Assembly: GCA_018398805.1 (NCBI GenBank)
Contig: JAGFBZ010000342.1
Coordinates: 2,502,001 to 2,566,000 of the forward strand
DNA length: 64,000 nucleotides
Source of the DNA: Hirundichthys speculiger
Lineage: Eukaryota; Chordata; Actinopteri; Beloniformes; Exocoetidae
Direction: 5' to 3'
Position 1 is the stretch's first letter, and every line of letters starts with the position of its first letter. Below are positions 22,814 to 34,712 of the stretch, in pieces. A program made the translations under genes and the position numbers. The notes under the pieces were generated by a model that had not been told where the DNA came from, made no database searches, and saw nothing but the letters and a program-made list of their open reading frames with translations.

Positions 22814-25340
22814 CCCACTTTTATTGGGGTCTGAAATCTGAAGACTTGTATCCACTTGTATCTTCCGAAACCCTTCTAGAAAGATGTTGCAGTCCAGAAT
22901 AATGCACGTGCATGTGCAACCGCATTTCCTGCTGTCATCCACAAACTGATTGAAGGCGGGGGACATGGTGATTCCTCTTCCTTTTTGTTTCTTCATTTTT
23001 ATTTCAAAGACAATATGAATGCTTAGCTAAGTAGTAGGAAGCCCACAGACTGCTGCTCCCTTGGTGGAGCAAAACTCCTGCCACAACAATGTGGACGCAA
23101 AACGGTACAATGACAGGTTATTGTTTTTTTTTGTTTAATAATTTGAGTATTGCAGTAAATACTTTCCCGGACGTGTCCTGCCAACCCTCCTGGTCCAGAC
23201 ACGCTTCTCCTAAATAAACATACTGAGAGGTGTGGAACAGCCTCTTTGCCCCTTCTAGGTTCTGTTCCCTGAACCACTGCCCCACATCTCCCCCACAGCT
23301 GAGCATCAACCACACACCACCACCCACCACCACTGGGTTCACCAGTGAAAGCCCGAAGGACCCAAAGACTGCAATCACTTAGCCGACAAAAGGTCCTGCT
23401 AGTGTTCCAGCTCAAACTGAACGTTGTTTCAACAGAAATGAGGCTGGGCGGACACGTTTGATCAGAATGAATGTAAGATAACTCAGGCTGGGACTTTAAC
23501 GCTTTTATTTTGATGACTTATTTACAGAAAAAAACAACACCTGAAAAAGAACTGCCACATTTTATTGCACCTGTTCCCTGATTTCTGGCACACCTGTAAC
23601 GCTGATGCACACACTCCACCCCAGTAGGTGGCGGTAATGCACCTTCAGCTAATTTGACAGCCATAAAGAAGCGGTGCTGTCAACTTAGCCACTCTGTCAC
23701 CATATTGAACCAGTATTCAAACCCCTCTAGCTACTTTTTCTTTTCTTTTAAAGTGACTTGCGACAAATCTAGTGACTTTTTTCAGGTGTTGTATTGCATG
23801 TATTGTAACTCTTCTCAACGAACAGCAGTTACTGCGGTGGGCCCCCCACCCCCACCCAAAAAGCAACACCCCTCAGAGGACAGTCCCCCCCCAGCTGCAG
23901 TCAGAGCAGATATTCACTCCTGATTTCTGCTCTTTTTCACCCTTCAGAAAATGGATGACATCACTGAGGGTTTGTCCAGTTCTTTTTGCCTCTGTATCGG
24001 AGCCATATAAGGTTCCTACGTAGGCGCAAACTAACGGCGTGTTTTCTGATTACTAAGCAGGTGAAAGAGAAGTTCCTCCTGTGCAGCAGCAGCGTTCTCG
24101 TGCTAACAATACCCTGACTCTACAGGGTCAAAATGACATTCTGCCAGGACAGACTACATTAACTTTTAATGCACATGAGTCACTGAGGCTATTTTCAGCT
24201 TCGTTTACTTTCTTATTAGTCAAGGTTTCTTAAGGCATCTTCATCCCGAATGTCCTGATGGGGAAGATAAAAGCGGAAAATGTTTGATGTTTTATTTTTC
24301 AAGTCGTTCTGAGTACCTCATCAAACCAAAGCTTTGACAGGAAATGATGTGTTTAACCCCCTCTGCTTGAGTCAAAATCAGTAATGGAACAAATAAAACA
24401 AATGATGACATCATGGTTCTTCCTTCGCGTCCTTTCATGAGCGTTCAGCGGTCGTACAACGTTCAAGAGGGGATTCTTTACTGAATGGGATTGAGTACCT
24501 ACATTGTTAAATATCACATTTCCCTCCATCTCTCTCCTGCGCTCTCACATCTAAAATGAAACCCCTTCATCCTCCTCTCCTTCACTCCTACTCGCTTTCA
24601 TCTTTGTCACGCTCGTCTCTCATTACGCCGATCGAGGCGACAGCAGAGCAGCTCGCCTCGTCAGCACTTCCCCGCGTCCTCACCTCCTCCTCCTCCTCCT
24701 CCTCTCTCCTCACCTCACCTCCTCTGCTCATCTCCTTGTTGACGAACCTCCATGAGGCCACCGGCGAGCTGCAAAGGTGACGCGTGGCGAACTTGACAGT
24801 TTCGCCTGCGTACGGGACGCCCAAATGTCCCCTCGGAGAGGACGGAGGGAACAAGCTGTACTTTGTCGGAGCTCTGAATCCTTCGCCGTTTGAGCAGCAG
24901 GTTAAGCTGAGCGAGTAAATTATGATTTTCTCATTTTCAGCATTTAACGCCCGACTGAAAACCCCTCACGTCTGAACCACGGAAATCAAACACTCAGTGC
25001 TACAGACACCGATGGACGAGCGTGCGTTACGACCACCTCCTTTATAAATATAAAAATATGAGCCTACGTGCCGAGACTCGACACTTGTTTTCTAAATGGA
25101 TGAGCAGTTTGATATTAATATTTATTCCTTTTTGGTTTGCTTTAAGGGACCTCCAATTGATGTCTGATCTTATTTATTTCAGAGGAATAAAGAATTATCA
25201 AATAGATGATTTATTTTACTGGTTTGAATATTCACAGGCGTGTGTTTCAGTCAGTTCTTCTATACTATGAACTGCTGGCAACATTTCTCCCAAATTACAA
25301 ATAAAATTATCAGCGACACAGTTTTTCAGCAACACAATAC
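22814..25340. other. Unclassified DNA with repeat scraps
   Basis: 23240-23300 holds, on the minus strand, the CAGTGGTTCAGGGAACAG word that recurs beside Tc1-like relics at 46, 51 and 54 kb. 23605-23645 (CCAGTAGGTGGCGGTAATGC) is a scrap common in fish hAT repeats. 24560-24860 is rich in CTC triplets and yields chance serine-rich frames. No exon could be defended. Confidence 0.45.
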
Positions 25341-25343
25341 TAT

Positions 25344-26530
25344 GGGCCCGATCTTCCGGCAAACCTCCTAGCGGGTCGCGGGAGGGTCGTTCCCCCGCAA
25401 AGAACGCAATATTCCACCTCGCTAAACCCGCTATCCCACCTGCGCTACCTGCTACATTATGCATAGCAGTGGTTAGGGCGTTCCTCCTGTTAAACCAATC
25501 AATGCGTCAGTAGCCTTTAAGAGCAGGTTGCGCTACCCGCTAACCGCTATGGAGCGTATTTTCATCCAGATCAGAGCAGCTCTCATGCTGTAGACTCTGC
25601 TGTAGAGCTTCCTCCTCTTCCTTACTCCTCTTCTGCACTGATATATACATATAAATATTTTTACACAGACAATTCCTATCAGCTACCTGACAGTCCCAGA
25701 TAGTTGGTGTCCTCCCAGTAAACACGGCCAGGCAGAGCCGTGGGAACATATTCTCAGCAGGGGATGCTAAGACAGTTGTACGTCTTGGCGCAGCTGATGT
25801 TCTTTTTAAAATACTGCAGAACGAATCGTTGGATGCGCATTTAAAGATCACAAACAATTAATGTTCCTGTCCCTCCTCGACCACCAACAGTTTCAGACAT
25901 ATCGGAAATAAATTCCCGCCTTTTCCTTTTCCAGCTTGACACCAGAGCCACGGAGCTCTATTTGATGATCTGACCTGTTTAAAAACAGAAGTGACTGTGA
26001 TGTCGGCCATGATGGACTTTGAGGGGAAATGTCCCAAAGATCTCCTTGGTTTCCTCCACAGCAAACATCTGGATGAGATCATGCCACAGCTGTACAGACT
26101 GACGTGTCTGGCCGTGACTATTCCCACATCCACCACAACTGCTGACCAGACATCCTCTGACCTCAAGAGAATAAAAACGCCTGCAAGGAATACGGTGATG
26201 CGTAATCGAGAGGTAGAGCCGTTTGTGGACGTCCACATGTGACCAGGTGGACCCACATTTATTCCATTTGGACGCGCTCTTTTACACGCCGACATGCGGC
26301 TTGCACTTTCCGCAAAATTGGTATCACGCTACCCGTGATAGCAATATACCAAGTTTGCGGAAAGCACAAAAGACACGCCAATTGCCACACCTACAATATG
26401 AGTAAGGGAGTCGGCATAGCGGGTAGTGGCTTTAGGGAGCGGAAGATTGCATTAGCGGTTAGCGGAGGTTCCTAAACCCACAATTTGTGGGTAGCGGCTA
26501 GCGACTAGCGGGAGGTGTAGGATTGGGGCC
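25344..26530 (+). mobile_element. Family H element, long copy with hAT transposase C-terminal relic
   Basis: Starts GGGCCCGATCTTCC and ends GATTGGGGCC (reversed GGCCCCAATCCTACACCTCC), with TAGCGGTTAGCGG words near the right end and GCTAACCGCTA near the left. The middle carries a degraded hAT dimerisation domain (25991-26242). Shorter copies lie at 54800-55061 and 58134-58752. I could not fix the target duplication: neither a clean 8-bp nor a 3-bp repeat is present. Confidence 0.7.
25991..26242 (+). pseudogene. hAT transposase C-terminal dimerisation domain, relic
   Basis: The 83-codon frame contains LYRLTCLAVTIPTSTTTAD followed by LKRIKT and RNT. In intact hAT proteins this region is the C-terminal dimerisation domain (L..LY.L....L.IP.STAS.ER.FS.LK.IK...R). 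The ER and F/S positions are changed and the N-terminal catalytic region is absent, so it cannot work as a transposase. The same stretch recurs at 58424-58642. Placement inside family H suggests that family descends from a hAT or captured part of one. Confidence 0.78.
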
Positions 26531-27450
26531 TAAATGTTTTCACGCTACTGTTGGGCGACTTTATGCCACTAAATCAGCACCTCGTTGGGTACAAAGACGT
26601 GGGCTTTGGTTGGACTGAGGGAAACCCGTGTCCACTGGGTGGCAGCACTGGTCAAAACCAGTCGTTACGGCTGCATTTGAGGCTTTTACGCGTCACATAA
26701 AATTCTGGGTTTGCAGCAACTGCATGAACTTCGCTGACTCAGAAGGTGCCGGTTTAGCGCGAGGGTGAGGACGAAACCGGGAAGAATATTATGAAGCCAC
26801 AAGAAACTTCAGGCTACGCTCCCGTCAATCCAGCAAGGAAATGATCAGCAGTGAGGAGCGGTGATCCTGTCGACGTCTGCTGGAATAACTGGAGGAAGCC
26901 ACAGCAGAGAAGAACAGGAGTCTGCAAAGACCTGGACTCAAGGTCCACCGAAAGTTTCTGCAAACACTTTTTTTGTCTCAGAATTCTCTGATCTCGTGCC
27001 ATAAGGCTGTAGTTACATATAGATTTGCATAAGAGACTAGAAGCACCAAATATAATCATTCATGCAAGTTTATATTCAAATGATTATCTATGAAGGTGTT
27101 TAATGGGTGAATCTTGAAAATTACTGCGTTAATTGCAGCATCGTGACCATCAACTTCTCTTCCTTTTGACGTTTCCCTTCAGGAGTTCACAGCCAATCAT
27201 CCGCCTCCATCTACCTCTATCCTCTTCATCCTCTTCTAACTAACTTCATGCCATCGTTCACTGCATCCATAAAACAGTTTCACAGGTCTCAGGATTCGCA
27301 TGGTTAGTTCGGCAGAGGTTTTACGCCGGATGACCTTCCTGATGCAACCCTCTGCATTGATCCGGGTTTGGAAAGAAACCCTGGCTTGTGACTCCCGTCT
27401 TGTTTTCAGGAATGAGACCAGCCCTCGAAGACCACGTTGGCGAGACTCGT

Positions 27451-27502
27451 TCCTCTGAGACCAGCTCCTCTGAGACCAGCTCCTCTGAGACCAGCTCCTC
27501 TG
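27451..27502 (+). repeat. 15-bp minisatellite, about 3.5 copies
   Basis: TCCTCTGAGACCAGC repeats perfectly at 27451, 27466 and 27481, followed by half a unit. The 15-bp period keeps frame and makes a short RSWSQ repeat in a chance minus-strand frame. Confidence 0.9.
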
Positions 27503-27839
27503 TGTGAACTGAGGTGTTTCTGGTACCTCTGGGCTCCCGGCCTCAAACTTTAAAACTGCTGTCATGAGCAAAGATCACTGAGTGGGTGGCGGCTGAGAGT
27601 TGGGGCGAAAGCGTGGTCGGACCTGCCAGAAGCAGAAGGTCAGGACAAGATGTGCAGCCACGTGGACGGACATGCGCCACCAGCTGATGGACCGTGATCC
27701 TCTTCGGCGCCCCCTGACGTCCACGGAGGACGTCTTACACAGTGGCAAAGCGACAAAAGAGAATGGAAATTCACCGCCGAAGATGATGCCCTGTCTTGTT
27801 TATTTCCAGGCTGATGCCGTCACTGGTGTTCACCTACAC

Positions 27840-27861
27840 GGGGGGGGGGGGGGGGGGGGGG
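27840..27861 (+). repeat. G22 homopolymer
   Basis: An uninterrupted run of 22 G followed by TGGGTG. It can form quadruplexes and is hard to sequence, so its true length is uncertain. Confidence 0.9.
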
Positions 27862-28988
27862 TGGGTGAATGACTGCATGATGAAACTGCAGCATGAGTTG
27901 CAAAATGGGATTATTTGTACCCAGGGACCTCGTAGATGATGGAGACTAGCAGGATGGGAGGCCATTAAAAAAAATTGGTAAGAGGAAAAGGAACAAGAGG
28001 GGGGAGCGGGAGGGGCACTACCGCAGCCTTCTGCGTGCACGTGCGAACGTGCGCTCATACGAGAGGGTCCTCCAGCTCGCCCATCTCACACCTCTGCCAC
28101 TGTGATCAAAATCTCAAAATAATCTGGGATCATGTGACCTGGTGGCAACCAGAATACCAGAACGATCATCAGCACCATAACAGAAAAAAAAACCATTAAA
28201 GAAAGACGTGGAGCCACTGTTTGGTTCTCGCAGTGACTCTGTCAGCAGGGAAAAGAGACATAATGCTGCATATTTCAGAGAATATTGTAGCTGTGGCCTC
28301 CAGGGAAAAGAGCGCCGGTTCATGGAAATGACTAATGCCATTTTTTAGCATATTGTGTAAAACGTGATCAGAAACGCAGAGCAAGGAAAAACCACATGCA
28401 TGAGACATTTTATGTATTTCTTTCTCTTTTTTTAGGGTTTGACTCTGCAGTAGATCTGAATCAATGCTGTGATTTAGATCAGATGTACTATCAGTAAAAT
28501 GTATCAGGAAATGTTGGAGACTGTTCTTAATGCTGAGGCTGTATTTATTTACTGGAAGACTCGTGGCGTCGTGATTTAGCTCCGAGAAAAACGTATTTAC
28601 GGGGGAACAACAGCATAAAAGGAGCATAAAACATTAGAAATGTACCCAGCAGACTCAGGTCCGCCTCCTCCTGGGAGGTTAGCAGACGAGGGCATGATAG
28701 ACCGTTACGTTTAAGGAGCCTTCAAGTCACGTCAGAAAACTAAATCATCAGATTAAAAAAAAAAAAACTGTCTCAAATCACAGGTTACTAAAGAAATCAC
28801 CGGCTGCGTGAACGCTGTCATCGATGCCTCAATAGAGTTTGAACTGTTGTTATCAGGCAAAGAAAAGAGAGTAGTAGTATAAAGTTTGCCGAAATTCTAT
28901 CCTAGGTTTTAACTAAATAATTCAAAGACAAAAATCATAAAAACACCAAAAGGTCAGCAGTTTCATGATAGATTAAGCTTAATATGAA

Positions 28989-29385
28989 ACTAGAAAAGCA
29001 CTCGGAGAGCGCAAACCTCCGCCAAGTGCAAGAATTCCCCCATATAGCGATTTACAGATTGCGTTCTGGATCAGCCTTTGAAATTTGATAGAGGTTCCTA
29101 TTGTCAATCACTGAGTGAAATTTCATGAGTTTTGGGTAATAATTAACGGAGATATTGAGAAACAAAATTTTCAGCCCCATTGACCACAATGTTATCGAAA
29201 ATTTGAAAGTTATCCAGAATCCAGGATTTCTTCTGGATCACACCCAAAATGAAATCAGTTCTTCCTTTTCATATTTCTGACAACTCCTGAAAATTTCATC
29301 AAAATCCATCCATAACTTTTTGAGTTATCTTGAATACAGACAGACAGATAAACGCCAGCAAAAACATAACCTCCTCTAATAAATA
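28989..29385 (+). repeat. Repeat K, free longer copy
   Basis: Starts ACTAGAAAAGCACTCGGAGA, passes AACCTCCGCCAAGTGCAAGA and ends near AACATAACCTCCTCTAATAA. It has about 170 extra internal bases (around ATAGAGGTTCCTATTGTCAA) that are missing from the K copies nested in family A. No open frame. Class unknown; partly palindromic ACCTCCGCC/GGCGGAGGT-type sequences sit near both ends of the K family. Confidence 0.65.
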
Positions 29386-29394
29386 AAAATATCC

Positions 29395-29479
29395 GTATTG
29401 GTATCGGTATCGGCAATACTGGCCCTGTATTTACTTGGTATCGGATCGATACCTAAATTTCCAGTATCGCCCACCTCTA
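29395..29479 (-). mobile_element. Terminal fragment of a GGTATCGG-type DNA element
   Basis: TTGGTATCGGTATCGGCAAT and GGTATCGGATCGATACC precede a GCCCACCTCTA end (reversed TAGAGGTGGGCGATACTGG), a terminus seen in fish hAT-like repeats. Only one end is present. Confidence 0.5.
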
Positions 29480-32127
29480 AAAGAGAGAGGACAGAAAAGG
29501 GGAGGATGGAGTGAAACGGTGAAACCAGGGCTCCATAAAATTCATCATGAATGTCACATGTTTTGCAGATTTCGGTACGTTTCAGGTCTCTTTTTTTTTA
29601 AAGGAGATCTTATTCTTTTCAAGCCTGCTTGATTAAACCAGCGTCCATCGGTACGTCTTCCTCCAGTCGGCTCGCTGGTTCGCTATGCCAAAACCGCTGA
29701 ATTTCGGTCAGTCGTAGACCCACTTTTTGCAGTCTGCCCCCTAGTGATCACCTGAGGAACTGCACGTCGGCGTTGGCTTCAAAAGAAAACACAAAGAAAA
29801 CTGGAGGTCGCCCCTTGAAATAAAGTTGCTCTTGTCTTTGACCTTGGCCGATGACATCGCTCAGGAATTTCCTTCTTAACATAATCAAGAAGTCGGAGCT
29901 ATAAAAGGTGTTTTACTGTGATTTAACTGCTCGAGCTCTGCTCCTCATAACCAATAATGGGATTTTTAAGTGCGCAATCCTTCCCGTGCCCTTTTAAAAA
30001 CACTGGTACGTGACATTATCATTTAGTATACGTGTCAAAGAAGGACCCGAGGACAAGGTCCCGACTCATGAGACTCACTGGACCGCTGACGGCCGTCGCT
30101 GAGACACGCGTGTTCAAACATTTCAGCCGGTCACACGGCGAAGGCTTCGCTGCGGTTTCCCCCTCGAATGTTGTGCTTTTATTAAATCCCTTCACAATGC
30201 TGAGATAAGCTGCAGAAACGGAGCAGAGCCTCGTGGTCTCCTCGTCTCCGTCCCCCGTCAATGCCGTCCACATGCATTAGAGGAAACGAGAGCCGGCGAG
30301 TGACGTCCGTGATCGTACAGCTGAGCATGTGCGGGTCTGGTGACGCCGCTCCGTGTTTGGCTGTCGCGAAGCAGGCCTTTGGGTGGAAGTAAATTTGTGT
30401 GAGCATCACTTTAATTAGAATTTACTCGGAGCGCTCGGCCTCTTTAAAAGCTGCTTTCATTCATTCCCAGCGCTGTATTTCAATTTTCAAGCAAATTTAG
30501 GTCCCAGAGGATGCGGTTAAAGAGGAATAAGCTGCAACAAAAACTAATATCTGAATGGACGGACCCCTGGGGATGATGACACTGATGACGCTCTTCTGAT
30601 TGGCTGAGAGAAAATCCTTTCAGCCAATAGGAAGATGACACAGAAATAAAATACAAGGCTTAGTGATGCCTTAGCAGCTATTACACTGAGGGAAATAAAA
30701 CGAAAAGACATCACTTCTTAAACACTCATAATTCCAGTTGTTTTTTTTGGGGGGGATATGATGCTGTTTGTTTTTTGTTGCGCCCTCTTGTTCCCATGAC
30801 AACAGATCAGCATCCAAGGTCACTTTCTCCGGATGAGGCAGCGTGATGTCAAAACCGCCGACTGCACCACGGAGACACTCGGAGACGGAGAGAAATGGAG
30901 GCAAATATTGAATTATGGCGCAAAAAAAAAAAAAAGGTGAAGTAAGCTGTGACGGGAGAGACAAAGCGTGAAATTTGATTTGCAGCCTCACAGGTGAGAC
31001 GAATGCCGGTGTGAGGATAAAACGGTGACAAGTCGGACCCCGTTCATTCAGCGGGGACGGCGAACGGATCAAACACAAGTCCGAGAAAAAAAAAAAGAGG
31101 GAGAGAAAGTTGTAGAAACAGCAGCGGCTAACAGAAAGATGTTGTGATGCACAACTCAGAAACTGACTTCGATCCTCACCTGTGCACGTCATCGCTCATT
31201 CTCGTAGGTTTTTGGAGCAATTATGCTTCTGAAAGCTTTCTTTTATTTTATTATGTTTCAGATTGTAGTTGAGTTGGGCAATATGGTCAAAAATTAAAAA
31301 CTCAATTTTAATCGATTTATTTCCTCTCTCTTGCGTTCAAAAACGGACAAAAATCCAAGATGCTCTAAATTTACCGAGCAAAGACCATTAGATGGTGGAA
31401 TAAATAAAGTTAAAGCCTTTACTTTAGGACTTACTAGTATATAAAAAAGTAATTTTGCTAGCAGGTTTGTCTGCCTGGAACGTCCAGGTCAAAGATGCTC
31501 TGACTGCAGGACACACCTGCTGCTGACCTCCAGGTGGCAGCCTTTGACCAGTCAAGGCAACGCTGGATTCACTCAGCTCCGTTGAAGGACGGTGTTGTTG
31601 ACGCATCTTCATCATACCAAAAAGAAAAAAAAACAACCAACCAATCACATTTCTTCCTGTTCGCTACACAAATAAGCTGCATCTTTTGAAATAAGCCCCG
31701 CCTCCATCTGTGCGGTTTAACTGCCTAGCTCCAGCTGTGTAGTGCTTTTTCAACGTTCATTACAATGACATGCTAATTACCCGTTGGGTAAATCAGGCGA
31801 TGACATCATCTAGCGACAGTTACAACAGCCAATAGCGGCTTTTCTTACTGAGGAGTAGGCAACGCTGCTGAAGTGACGGCGAGCTTCTTGACAGCTGCCT
31901 CCCCGGCAGTCAGGAAGATCGGCGTCCTTCATCCCCCGGCCCGTTGACGCCAACTGAGAGCCGGTCGTGGCAGTCTGCCAACGCAGCTAACGATGCACAA
32001 CAACCCATGCTAACTTTAAAAGAGATTCTGAATATCACTGAATATCTGGACTACAGTTGTCACTGGAAAAAAGACACAACTGTAATTAGGCACACAGTCT
32101 GAGTTGACATAATTTTATCTGCTGCGG
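29480..32127. other. Unclassified DNA
   Basis: No exon called. A GGGCAATATGGTC repeat scrap lies at 31277-31315. A hairpin-prone GATTGGCTGA/TCAGCCAAT pair with a CCAAT-box word sits at 30597-30630. The 173-codon minus-strand frame 30671-31192 is built from A/T runs and has no domain. Confidence 0.4.
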
Positions 32128-32136
32128 TACATAGAC

Positions 32137-32171
<35 letters not shown>
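32128..32171 (+). repeat. C44 homopolymer
   Basis: Forty-four consecutive C, the longest homopolymer in the window. It gives a polyglycine run in a chance minus-strand frame. Such a tract may form i-motif/G-quadruplex structures, and its exact length is doubtful in any assembly. Confidence 0.9.
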
Positions 32172-32172
<1 letters not shown>

Positions 32173-33555
32173 CTGTCATGGATATGAAAATATAGCAATG
32201 GAGACCCAATAATGTCTGATAATAAAGTTTACTGTGTTCGAACCAACTGATCAATGGCAGCAAATTCACTGATTTTAAAATATTGTTTCATGGTTTTACA
32301 TCATTTTACATAAAATAACCATAATAACTATAAAAAGATAGCCTCAAAGTATTGCAGCTCTACTTACACAGTATATGAAATTTAATTTTCAACTAATTTA
32401 AATCATAACTCATAAGATCCAATCATTTTGCGTGTCATAATCTTTTATGAAAAGTAACTGGAAAACTAAATGTACAAGCTTGAGAGTGTAATACTTGTCA
32501 AGTGGAGCTGAAAGTATAACGATAAAGCTCAAGTAGTTCAGAGCTGTTTTTCTTGAGTTTACTGCTGTACTTAAAGGCAGCGTAACGGATCTCTCAATGG
32601 TTTTTCTCAAAACATCAGCAGAACCCTGAGAGCTGTCTCGTCTGTTTTTACCCCCCAACACTGTCAGGTTTGGCGAGGGTCGGACCCAGAATGCAGGAGT
32701 GAAGAGAAGTAAAACAGAACCCAACTGGGTGAAGACGGGCCTTCAAAGTGACACATTAGGGTAGAGGCAACATCAACAGAAAAGGACACAAACCAAGAAA
32801 ACCCTGTAAACACACAAAACGAACCCCAAGACCGCAGAATCAACCCCAAACCGCGGCCCCAAGAAAACACTCCCCATCGTGATTTCTCTCCCCGTTTCCT
32901 CCCAACACAAAGACAAACCCTCCCATGATGACGGACCTGAGCAGCGTTTGTTCTGGTTTTGGGGAACCAGGTGCCCCTACTCTGTTTCCAGTTCTTGTAC
33001 GAAGATATGGATTCTTTACAGTGTGCTCATGACTGTCAACAAATCTGTGTCTCGCCCACTTAGTCAGAAGTTAACAGTTTGTGGTCTCCAGGCTCTGATT
33101 GGGTGGCCAACGTTTGTTCGCCCAGTCACGTTTTTTTTTTCGTTTTTGTATTTTTAATCTTATTGGGTGGACAGACGACAGTCAGCTTCCTTGGTGACTC
33201 ACAGACTGTTTATCGTCCACTGCGTAGGCTGCGATGTCAGCAGATGCCAGTCAAGTTAGGAGTCGCACTACAAATAGAAAAAGCCTTCTGACTTTCGAGT
33301 TGACTTTTAGACGTAGTTAATGATCTCCAATGCGGCAGCTAGATGGACCTGATCAGGGAATTCTAATTTTCTTGCTCTATGACTAGACTTCTGGACTATA
33401 CGACCCTTTCTTGGAGGACGTCTTTCGTGCTACTTTTGTGCCCTTCAAACTTGTTGTCGTGTGACGTCACTGCATGTCTTGAAGAAAAAGCATGAAAAAC
33501 ACATCGTAAAGTAATAACTTTTTTTAGAAGTTTTTTAAAGTTTTTAATCTGCAAG
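32172..33555. other. Unclassified DNA
   Basis: 32650-32880 (GTCAGGTTTGGCGAGGGTCG, then a purine-rich AACCCCAA stretch) has the look of a degraded repeat, but I cannot class it. No gene seen. Confidence 0.4.
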
Positions 33556-34036
33556 CAGTGTTTCCCACACGTTCAATTTTAGCCGCCAAGAATACATTTT
33601 TCGGCTTTAGTCCTCGCCTCCAGACTGTTTACTTTGTGAATGACGCGTGTTGTTTCAATTCTGGCGCCTTGGGTGGCGGTATGCATTGTGACGCTGCCTA
33701 TAAATTTATAAGCCACGGACGAAGAACTCGCGGTGGGCCTATAAATTAAGAAGACGCAGAAGAAGTCGTGGTGGAAGAGGTGTGATTCAAGCGACGAAGA
33801 TACGGTCGCTGCGAAGGTAAGACGTGCCAATATAAAGTGGTAAAATAAGCCCAAAGGTGGTCTGAAAAACTCTAACTCATCATGTTATTTCAGAGACATG
33901 TTATCCTGCTGTTAATGTACATCAGCCGACAGGCACCTGTTGAGCTGCTGCCGTAATGTCGCCTACATACATTGCCCGCCCTACCACCCCCTGATCACAC
34001 CACCACAAATAGATCCTTGACCTGTGGGAAACACTG
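33556..34036. mobile_element. Short hAT-like element (481 bp)
   Basis: Ends CAGTGTTTCCCACA and, reversed from the right, CAGTGTTTCCCACAGGTC: a 14-bp perfect inverted repeat. The interior has the CCTATAAATTAAGAAGACGC purine-rich block common in fish hAT derivatives. The 8 bases on each side (TCTGCAAG, TACAAGGA) do not match, so the duplication is lost or the left flank is rearranged. Confidence 0.72.
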
Positions 34037-34289
34037 TACAAGGATGTGTAAAAGATGGAAGAACAATATCAGAATCAAAATAGACGCCCCCACCAGGTCG
34101 TGTTTTGCACTGCATCCAGAGGCATTTATTTAGAGAAATACGGTAATATAGTTTATTATTCGTAAAAGCCCGAGTCTTCTCTAAAAAGCAGTGGAATAGC
34201 CCTTTTATCTTGAGCTGAAATGGAAACTGTAAATCAGAAACTAACACAGGGTCATCGTCCTTCTTCAAGGTATCAGGAATCCTGTGATT

Positions 34290-34712
34290 CGGTGTAATAT
34301 TAAAACTGCATTTTGGGGCCTTGATTGCTGTGTCATAAGTCCATGACTTCTGGTCTCGATTCCTGTCTGTCGAAGGCCACAGTTTTGTTATCGTTCTGGC
34401 ACCATCAAGTCGCTAAGTTTTGACACGTAGGCGTCTAGACAGCGTATCTCAAGGTCCCCATGTTTTCCATGTGATGCTTAAGACAAACTGTTTCCTACTG
34501 TCAACTTGTCATTCTGATCATCCTTCGTTCTGTGATGTGAGATAATGGCCTCTCTGAATTGTATACAACTTGGAGAATAAATCCGCTTTGCACCTCTGTC
34601 GTAGTCCAGTGCATTGTTTAACTGACTGCACCAGTGCACAATTAGAACATATACTTGTAAATAAGATGTACCTGAATTTACAAACAACACTCGGTAATCA
34701 ATGTTCATGAGA
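34290..34712 (+). repeat. Dispersed repeat G, copy 2 (unoccupied site)
   Basis: Colinear with 46682-47044 plus 47815-47851: TAATATTAAAACTGCATTTT, CCTGTCTGTCGAAGGCCA, TTGACACGTAGGCGTCTAGA, CATTCTGTGATGTGAG-type and ATTGTTTAACTG blocks in order. Here the sequence runs GAACATATACTTGTAAATAA without interruption, whereas copy 1 has a 768-bp transposon at that TA. Confidence 0.85.

Larger units (their letters stand above)
26533..28984. other. Unclassified DNA with minisatellite and G22 run
   Basis: Contains the 15-bp minisatellite at 27451-27502 and the G-run at 27840-27861 (separate entries). Several 70-145-codon frames occur on both strands without domain or splice support. No gene called. Confidence 0.45.

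Noticed and set aside
24556..24854. Serine-rich frame (plus) and glutamate-rich frame (minus)
   Set aside because: Both derive from a CTC/GAG triplet-rich tract; no domain and no exon boundaries.
25858..26295. 145-codon minus-strand frame in family H
   Set aside because: The plus strand over the same bases encodes the recognisable hAT dimerisation relic; the minus frame is its shadow.
30597..30630. CCAAT-containing inverted pair as a promoter
   Set aside because: It lacks a TATA box, CpG island or adjacent exon; a short inverted repeat is not enough.
30671..31192. 173-codon minus-strand frame, the longest in the window
   Set aside because: It is composed of phenylalanine and serine from A/T and purine runs, has no domain, no splice context and no codon bias.
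32650..32880. Possible LTR or gypsy fragment
   Set aside because: No TG...CA ends, primer-binding site or protein relic could be read, so the label would be a guess.
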